Shown here: one piece after another, positions 59,486-64,000 of the stretch
Layout: every line of letters starts with the position of its first letter
How positions within the stretch are numbered: the stretch's first letter is position 1
Virus record (IMG/VR): IMGVR_UViG_3300009108_000751
Coordinates: 124,001-188,000 of that record
DNA from: a virus
Direction: 5' to 3' (one strand)
Length of the DNA: 64,000 nucleotides
Notes under the pieces: model-generated
What the model was told of the DNA's origin: nothing
Seen by the model: only the letters and a program-made list of their open reading frames with translations
Databases searched by the model: none
Program-made: the position numbers and the translations under genes

Positions 59486-60058
59486 ATGCCCACACCGGAG
59501 TTTAAGATATACTGCGGTCCAATGTTTGGATCTAAAACAACACGCCTAATGGCTGCTGTTGACAGGTATCGATACCAGAATCGAAATGTTATAGCTTTCA
59601 AACCTAGGCTAGACGATCGATATGATGAATCAGATATTGTCACTCATAACGGGGGCAAGATCCCTGCAGTAACAGTTTTCGACGCGGAAGATATCTATAA
59701 ACATCTGGCCGAGTCCGACGAAGTCTATGACGTCGTTGCTGTGGATGAAGCCTTTCTCATCGAGGGTGTGTCCGATGTGCTCCGGTGGCTGTATAGCAAA
59801 GGAGTGACTATCGTGGTATCTACGCTAGATCTTTCTGCTGCTTGCAATCCTTTTGATGAAGTACAACAAATGATGCCTTGGGCAACCCATGTTGAGAAGT
59901 GCCCAGCCGTTTGTCCCGTCTGCAGTAAGGATGCCTACTACACTTACAAGAAGAATGATGACGGAATTGAGATCGCGATCGGGGGAGCCGAGCTTTATGA
60001 GCCTCGCTGCTTTGATCATCACCCTTTAATGAACCAGCGAGAAGCTCATGATTCCTAA
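59486..60058 (+). CDS. tdk: Thymidine kinase
   Basis: A 190-residue type II thymidine kinase: Walker A GPMFGSKT (11-18), AVDEAFLIEG, a lasso with CPAVCPVCSKDAYYTYK (zinc Cys pair) and IGGAELYEPRCFDHH. Makes dTMP from thymidine. It sits directly after a small gene and overlaps the DHH gene. Confidence 0.92.
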   Translation: MPTPEFKIYCGPMFGSKTTRLMAAVDRYRYQNRNVIAFKPRLDDRYDESDIVTHNGGKIPAVTVFDAEDIYKHLAESDEVYDVVAVDEAFLIEGVSDVLRWLYSKGVTIVVSTLDLSAACNPFDEVQQMMPWATHVEKCPAVCPVCSKDAYYTYKKNDDGIEIAIGGAELYEPRCFDHHPLMNQREAHDS

Positions 60059-60941
60059 TCCGCGCGACGTAGATCTCGTCATCTACCATAAAAATTGCAC
60101 TGATGGATTTGGTGCTGCATATTCAGCATGGAGACTTCTAGGCAATAGAGCCGAGTATCTTGCATGCTCTCACGGTGAAGATCCACCCAATGTTAAAGGC
60201 AAGAATGTTGCCATCTGCGACTTTTCATTTAAAAATGACGTCACAAAGAAGATGATCGAGGACGCTGACTCCCTGGTTATTCTTGACCACCACAAATCAG
60301 CAATGGTCGAGTTGCACGATATTCCTGACGCCATCTTCAATATGGAGAAATCAGGAGCTGTGATTACCTGGGAGTTTTTCCATCCGGGCAAGGACGTTCC
60401 AAAGTTTGTCCAGTATATTGAGGATAGAGATTTGTGGAAGTGGGAGCTTCCTTACTCACGTGAGTTCGCTGCAGCATTTGATATGGTCCAGTTTAACTTC
60501 GAAGATTTCGACAAATTCGTTGACGATTCTGTCTTTGACGATGCAGTGAAACGTGGATCTTACATTCTCGCTTATTCAAAGACTGTTGTGAAGAAGATTG
60601 CAGCAAAGGCTATCCCACGAAAACTTGCCGGACACGAAGCCCTCGTGGTCAATGCATCACATTGGATGTCTGAGGTTGGAAATGCGCTGTCTCCTCATTG
60701 TGATCTTGCGATGATCTGGTTTCACGATCACGAGGATAAGAAGATCAAGGTAAGCCTAAGAGCTTTCCACGACAACATCGACGCGTCAGAGATTGCCAAG
60801 AAGTACGGCGGCGGAGGTCACAAGTCAGCAGCAGGGTTTACTTGGGAAAAAGGTATCGAGGAGCTATTTGACAAGCCAAAACCGAAGCGCAAAAGATCTA
60901 CTAAAAAGACTGATTCTGCAAAATCAAAAGACAGCTCATGA
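60048..60941 (+). CDS. DHH-family phosphoesterase
   Basis: A 297-residue enzyme of the DHH/DHHA1 family (NrnA or c-di-AMP phosphodiesterase types). LVIYHKNCTDGFGAAYSAW, NVAICDFS, VILDHHKS and the C-terminal GGGGHKSAAGF (DHHA1 signature) are visible. It could degrade short oligonucleotides or a cyclic dinucleotide, and the second possibility would matter for host signalling or defence. The C-terminal tail is Lys-rich. Confidence 0.85.
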   Translation: MIPNPRDVDLVIYHKNCTDGFGAAYSAWRLLGNRAEYLACSHGEDPPNVKGKNVAICDFSFKNDVTKKMIEDADSLVILDHHKSAMVELHDIPDAIFNMEKSGAVITWEFFHPGKDVPKFVQYIEDRDLWKWELPYSREFAAAFDMVQFNFEDFDKFVDDSVFDDAVKRGSYILAYSKTVVKKIAAKAIPRKLAGHEALVVNASHWMSEVGNALSPHCDLAMIWFHDHEDKKIKVSLRAFHDNIDASEIAKKYGGGGHKSAAGFTWEKGIEELFDKPKPKRKRSTKKTDSAKSKDSS

Positions 60942-61420
60942 TCGACGTTGAATGCGGAAATTGTGGATGCAACACCACGCCAGCATGCCCTGAGCATGAA
61001 AAAGATGGTAGGCCTTCCTGGGACAAAGTTTGGATGCGTGTGGCGCATACTATTGCTGAGAGGTCTGTCGATCCTCGACACCAGGTGGGAACAATCATCG
61101 TGACGGAGGATAACACCCAGCTTCTTTCTCTAGGCTATAATGGCAACTACAAAGGTGGGCCAAACAAAGTAGAATCAGAGGTCCCTGGCCAATCTGGTCT
61201 CATTCACGCAGAGCAGAACGCATTAATAAAACTAGATTACAATAATCCCAAGAAAAAGAAGATGTATGTGACATTGTCACCTTGCAGTCACTGTGCTAAG
61301 ATGATAGTTAACGCAAACGTAAATGAAGTGATTTATGATGATCTATACAGAGATTCCACAGGAATAGAAATCATGAAGTCCGCAGGATTAACTGTTAGAA
61401 GATTTTCTCAGCCTAAGTAA
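60938..61420 (+). CDS. Deoxycytidylate deaminase
   Basis: A 160-residue dCMP deaminase. HAEQNAL (His90, Glu92) and SPCSHCAKM (Cys116, Cys119) form the zinc site. The N-terminus has an extra CGNCGC and CPEH group that may bind another zinc, as in T4 cd. It makes dUMP for ThyX. Confidence 0.92.
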   Translation: MIDVECGNCGCNTTPACPEHEKDGRPSWDKVWMRVAHTIAERSVDPRHQVGTIIVTEDNTQLLSLGYNGNYKGGPNKVESEVPGQSGLIHAEQNALIKLDYNNPKKKKMYVTLSPCSHCAKMIVNANVNEVIYDDLYRDSTGIEIMKSAGLTVRRFSQPK

Positions 61421-61435
61421 TAAGCTGAAAGAGTT

Positions 61436-61445
61436 CATATTTATT
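61436..61445 (+). promoter_or_regulatory. Candidate late promoter
   Basis: CATATTTATT, 18 bases before ATG 61464, opening a group of late-type genes. Confidence 0.55.
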
Positions 61446-61463
61446 ACAGCATGGGAGTGCTCT

Positions 61464-61748
61464 ATGTCTAATCCGCTTACTCACGAAAAAGTTTTGGCAA
61501 TCATCGCCGAGGAAAGACAAAAGATACAAGATGATCTTTGCAATAGCAAGAAGCACTCCCTAGGAAAGAAGGCAGATCTAATCAGCAAAGGATTACGAGT
61601 CTGCTGCAAGAAATCTAATAAGGATTACTACGTTGCCAAAAGGAAAAAAGTAGGCAAAAACATGATGTTCATACTGGTAGACCCAGAGGGAAATAGCCTA
61701 GATCCCATGCCAGCTGAACAACTTTTAAAAGGTTATAGGTTAGATTAA
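61464..61748 (+). CDS. Small basic protein with tag-like N-terminus
   Basis: A 94-residue protein. The start MSNPLTHEKVLAIIAEERQK carries an I-A-E tripeptide and is tag-like. The remainder is Lys-rich with two Cys (VCCKKSN). Function unknown; possibly a DNA-binding or internal virion protein. Confidence 0.55.
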   Translation: MSNPLTHEKVLAIIAEERQKIQDDLCNSKKHSLGKKADLISKGLRVCCKKSNKDYYVAKRKKVGKNMMFILVDPEGNSLDPMPAEQLLKGYRLD

Positions 61749-61749
61749 T

Positions 61750-62436
61750 ATGAAGAAGAAAGATGTGGCAAAAAATATCCGTGAATCTTTGGGTATGAGA
61801 AATACTGAGAGCCTCGATGAGGCGCTAGTAGTTCAAGCAAAGCCGTTTGCTATTCCAACAGAAGCCCTCTCAGGCGAAAACATTAGAAATCATTACAGCC
61901 TGTACGAGACTTACGCAAAAGATTTTAACAAAATAAGCGCAGAACTCGATGGTGCAGACAGATCTAATGCTTCATCAAATCACTCAGCGTTTAGAAGCTT
62001 GAAAATAGATGAAGTCTACAATTTAAATGCCACGTATTTGCACGAGCTTTACTTTGCTAACATCGGTGATTTGCAGAGCGAAATTACAATGGATACGCTT
62101 TCTTTCATGCGCCTTGAAAGAGACTTCGGTTCTTTTGACGCATGGCAAATGGATTTTCTTGCTTGCGCAAAGTCATCTCGCTGCGGCTGGGTTATCACTG
62201 GATTTAATGTTTTTACTCACACTTACATGAACTATGTTGTTGATCTTCATTCTCTTAACATGCCCGTTGGTGTCATTCCCGTAATTGTTCTGGATGTCTG
62301 GCAGCATGCTTACTACAAGGACTACTTAAAGGATGTATCTGCATATACAGTCAACATGATGAAGGAATTAAACTGGAACGTGATTGAGCAGAGGTTTGGG
62401 CGAACTGATAAGATCGCCCAGGTTATGAGAGGTTAA
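61750..62436 (+). CDS. Fe/Mn superoxide dismutase-like protein
   Basis: A 228-residue protein with the SOD fold. The four metal ligands look conserved: His48 in NHYSLYETY, His98 in YLHELYF, Asp182 in VLDVWQHAYY and His186 in the same block. SSRCGWVITGFN and the PVIVLDVWQHAYYKDY segment are the strongest matches; a Gln replaces the usual Glu in the W-E-H triad. The N-terminus (MKKKDVAKNIRES) has a tag-like I-R-E. It may protect virion or host from superoxide, or serve as a structural scaffold. Confidence 0.72.
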   Translation: MKKKDVAKNIRESLGMRNTESLDEALVVQAKPFAIPTEALSGENIRNHYSLYETYAKDFNKISAELDGADRSNASSNHSAFRSLKIDEVYNLNATYLHELYFANIGDLQSEITMDTLSFMRLERDFGSFDAWQMDFLACAKSSRCGWVITGFNVFTHTYMNYVVDLHSLNMPVGVIPVIVLDVWQHAYYKDYLKDVSAYTVNMMKELNWNVIEQRFGRTDKIAQVMRG

Positions 62437-62437
62437 G

Positions 62438-63064
62438 ATGAACGACAAAGATCTAAGAAAATTGATTGCAGAGGAATTTGCTGCAATAATATCAGAACAA
62501 GAAACTCAAGAAGTGCCTACAGGTGATGAACCTGATGTGCCTGCCCCAGATTCAGTAGATGTCCAGATTGATGAGCTTTTGCTGCAATATGAAAAGCTTT
62601 CTCTTCCTGACGAAGAAGAGGTTCTTGAAGAAGTTTTGACTACTACTTCTCTTCGGTTTATTTTAGAACAAGAAGAAGTTGATGTTGAAGTCGACGTCGA
62701 AGAAGAGGGCGAAGAAGAAGGCGACGATGAGGGTGGAGAAGAAGCTGAAGCTGAAGAGGAAGATGAAGAAGTAGAGGTTGAGGAAAAAATGCCTAAGCTT
62801 GACGTCATTACTTTTGCAACTAAAGTGGCACGCCTCGCAGAGATCCCTGAGAAGGTTTTAGATCTAAAAGACGCGATCATCAATCGCGCTATACATTATC
62901 TTCAGACAAATTACGATGAGAATGTCGCAAAAGAATTTGAGACTGCTCTAATGGACAAGTTTCAGCTGGCCGTGCCGGAAGAAGAAGTTGAAAAGCTTGT
63001 TGCTTCTGATTTACCCGCACCTCCAGCAGTTGGAGCAGGCCCAGGAGGCGGCGCCGGAGGCTGA
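62438..63064 (+). CDS. Acidic protein with tag-like N-terminus
   Basis: A 208-residue protein. It begins MNDKDLRKLIAEEFAAIISEQ, tag-like with I-A-E and I-S-E. Residues 70-115 hold a run of Glu, Asp, Val and Gly; SLRFILEQE near 71-79 repeats the tag pattern internally. The C-terminus is helical and ends in Gly/Ala-rich sequence. Highly acidic internal head proteins are known in T4-like phages. Function not assigned. Confidence 0.6.
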   Translation: MNDKDLRKLIAEEFAAIISEQETQEVPTGDEPDVPAPDSVDVQIDELLLQYEKLSLPDEEEVLEEVLTTTSLRFILEQEEVDVEVDVEEEGEEEGDDEGGEEAEAEEEDEEVEVEEKMPKLDVITFATKVARLAEIPEKVLDLKDAIINRAIHYLQTNYDENVAKEFETALMDKFQLAVPEEEVEKLVASDLPAPPAVGAGPGGGAGG

Positions 63065-63346
63065 GTGGCTAAGTACAAGGACTTTGATCGACGCAAGTCT
63101 ATCCATGTAAAGCTTTATACCGAGACTCATGCAGCATTCAGAGTTGAACTCATGAAAAAGAAGCTGTCTATGCAGGAAGTCTTTGAGGATTTTGCTCAAA
63201 GGGTTGTGTCTGGAGACGGTTTTGCCCATCGGGTCCTAGAGACAATTGAGAAAAGAAAGAGAAATCGGGAGATTGAAAAGCTTTCTGAGACAGACGTTGA
63301 ATCTCTTTTTGATGCAATAGAAGATAATCAAAGTTATGAGGGATGA
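63065..63346 (+). CDS. Ribbon-helix-helix-like small protein
   Basis: A 93-residue protein from GTG 63065. IHVKLYTETHAAFRVELMKKKLSMQEVFEDFAQRVV has the strand-helix-helix pattern of RHH DNA-binding proteins. The C-terminus is Lys/Glu-rich. Possibly a transcription regulator. Overlaps the next gene by 4 bases. Confidence 0.55.
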   Translation: MAKYKDFDRRKSIHVKLYTETHAAFRVELMKKKLSMQEVFEDFAQRVVSGDGFAHRVLETIEKRKRNREIEKLSETDVESLFDAIEDNQSYEG

Positions 63347-63570
63347 TGTTTAGAAACGCTAGGAAGATAAAAGATCTTGAAGCTGAAGTGAGAGACCTAA
63401 AGCTGCTTTGCACTCAACTAACCAACAACGCTATTTCTCTAATGAAAGAGCAGGCGATGCTTGCAGATGTTTTAAAAAAAGTACTTGAACATCAAAAAGT
63501 CATTGATAGGCTTATAAATACTAAATACACGATCACTACGGCGAACGACGATGATGACATCATCCACTAG
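63343..63570 (+). CDS. Small coiled-coil protein
   Basis: A 75-residue protein. Residues 5-55 are a heptad-like helix (KIKDLEAEVRDLKLLCTQL and on) ending in an acidic tail. Function unknown. Confidence 0.55.
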   Translation: MMFRNARKIKDLEAEVRDLKLLCTQLTNNAISLMKEQAMLADVLKKVLEHQKVIDRLINTKYTITTANDDDDIIH

Positions 63571-63578
63571 GGCGAAAA

Positions 63579-63767
63579 ATGGTACAATCACTTCTAGACT
63601 CAAAGCTTAAAAAATTCATCTCACGAAAGTTTCTTGTGTGGCTTTCTTCTACTTCCTTGCTAATGTATGGCAAAATCACCGGTGAACAGTGGGTTTACAT
63701 CTCAATGATTTATATTGGAACGCAGGCGGTCATCGACTCCTTCCTCCAGTGGAAAGGTAAATCCTAG
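63579..63767 (+). CDS. Small membrane protein, holin-like
   Basis: A 62-residue protein with two likely transmembrane segments: FLVWLSSTSLLMYG (about 18-31) and WVYISMIYIGTQAVIDSFL (about 38-56). Basic at the N-terminus, short polar tail. It precedes a one-helix membrane protein with a coiled coil, so the pair may be holin and spanin. Confidence 0.55.
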   Translation: MVQSLLDSKLKKFISRKFLVWLSSTSLLMYGKITGEQWVYISMIYIGTQAVIDSFLQWKGKS

Positions 63768-64000
63768 TGATTTTTCTCTCTAAGGCATGGGCGTGGATCA
63801 AAAAGTCCTGGAAGTTGGTTGTCGGTCTCATTGTAGGATTCCTCGCCGCATTTTTTGCGCTAAGGGAAGGTCCTGTCTCCGAGGGTTTCAGGGCACTCAT
63901 GAAGATACGCAAGGACGAAGAAGAGCTAGAAGAAAAGATTGAAGATGAACTTTCATCTCAATCTGAAAAAGAAAAGAGAATCGACGAGGAAACACAAAAG
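63767..64000 (+). CDS. Membrane-anchored coiled-coil protein (partial, i-spanin-like)
   Basis: GTG 63767 overlaps the previous stop by one base, and the frame runs 78 codons to the window end, so the gene is incomplete. Residues about 13-33 (WKLVVGLIVGFLAAFFALR) form a membrane helix, followed by a Glu/Lys-rich coiled coil (RKDEEELEEKIEDELSS). This matches inner-membrane spanin architecture, though it is not specific to it. Confidence 0.55.
   Translation, partial: MIFLSKAWAWIKKSWKLVVGLIVGFLAAFFALREGPVSEGFRALMKIRKDEEELEEKIEDELSSQSEKEKRIDEETQK

Noticed and set aside
1-64000. CRISPR arrays, insertion sequences, tRNA or rRNA genes
   Set aside because: None could be recognised by eye; no regular short repeats with spacers, transposase motifs or cloverleaf sequences were seen.

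Overview
This 64 kb window is a contiguous piece of a large tailed bacteriophage with a contractile tail, built on a T4-like plan but only distantly related to T4 itself. It opens inside a gp23-type major capsid gene. It then carries neck, tail-terminator, sheath, tube, gp26-type chaperone, tape-measure and baseplate genes in T4-like fashion, and it encodes gp32, UvsX and gp41 homologues. The host should be a Gram-negative bacterium: several products have lipobox signals, and two have Sec signal peptides followed by beta-barrel-like sequence ending in an aromatic residue. All genes but one lie on the + strand, closely packed, often with 1-30 base overlaps and with TTG or GTG starts. No stretch over 300 bases lacks a gene; the longest gaps (515-692, 1062-1235, 1683-1830) hold terminators, promoter-like motifs and a perfect 99-bp repeat.

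Layout. 1-21956 is the virion block: capsid protein, two small paralogue-like proteins sharing a duplicated leader, neck and terminator proteins, two tandem sheath genes of more than 1,000 codons each, tube, a gp26-like protein with a likely frameshift extension, tape measure and baseplate. 22021-31867 is replication and nucleotide metabolism: a polymerase-only family A DNA polymerase, gp32, UvsX, dUTPase, 5' nuclease, gp41 helicase and a B12-dependent ribonucleotide reductase. 31888-37777 holds a ClpP-like protease, lysis-type genes, and fibre-like proteins including one with an S74 chaperone domain. 37823-46623 mixes nucleotide enzymes (a dUTPase-like/HAD fusion, a HAD phosphatase, ThyX, a deoxyribosyltransferase), envelope proteins, a sugar-nucleotide epimerase and a Rad3/DinG-type helicase. 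46650-53961 has a ligase-like protein, the only minus-strand gene (a nucleotidylyltransferase), a full-length DNA polymerase III alpha subunit and a kinase/thymidylate-synthase-like fusion. 54038-64000 has a Thr-rich lipoprotein, an epimerase, several proteins with a shared N-terminal tag, IMP dehydrogenase, amidase, thymidine kinase, a DHH phosphoesterase, dCMP deaminase, a superoxide-dismutase-like protein and small membrane proteins.

How it fits together. The enzymes supply a full pyrimidine and deoxynucleotide economy feeding two DNA polymerases of bacterial type (families A and C) instead of T4's family B enzyme. Two promoter classes can be read by eye. One is a sigma70-like class, TTGAAC or GTGTAA-N17-TATAAT, before replication genes. 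The other is a CATATTTA-type motif before virion genes, probably the late promoter. Several genes of the second class begin with a short helix carrying LR-x-LI/LV and an (I/L)-x-E tripeptide, which I read as a candidate capsid-targeting tag on virion cargo (nuclease-like, phosphatase, SOD-like and acidic proteins). This cargo set is the most interesting possible new system here. All calls come from reading the sequence; no search was run.
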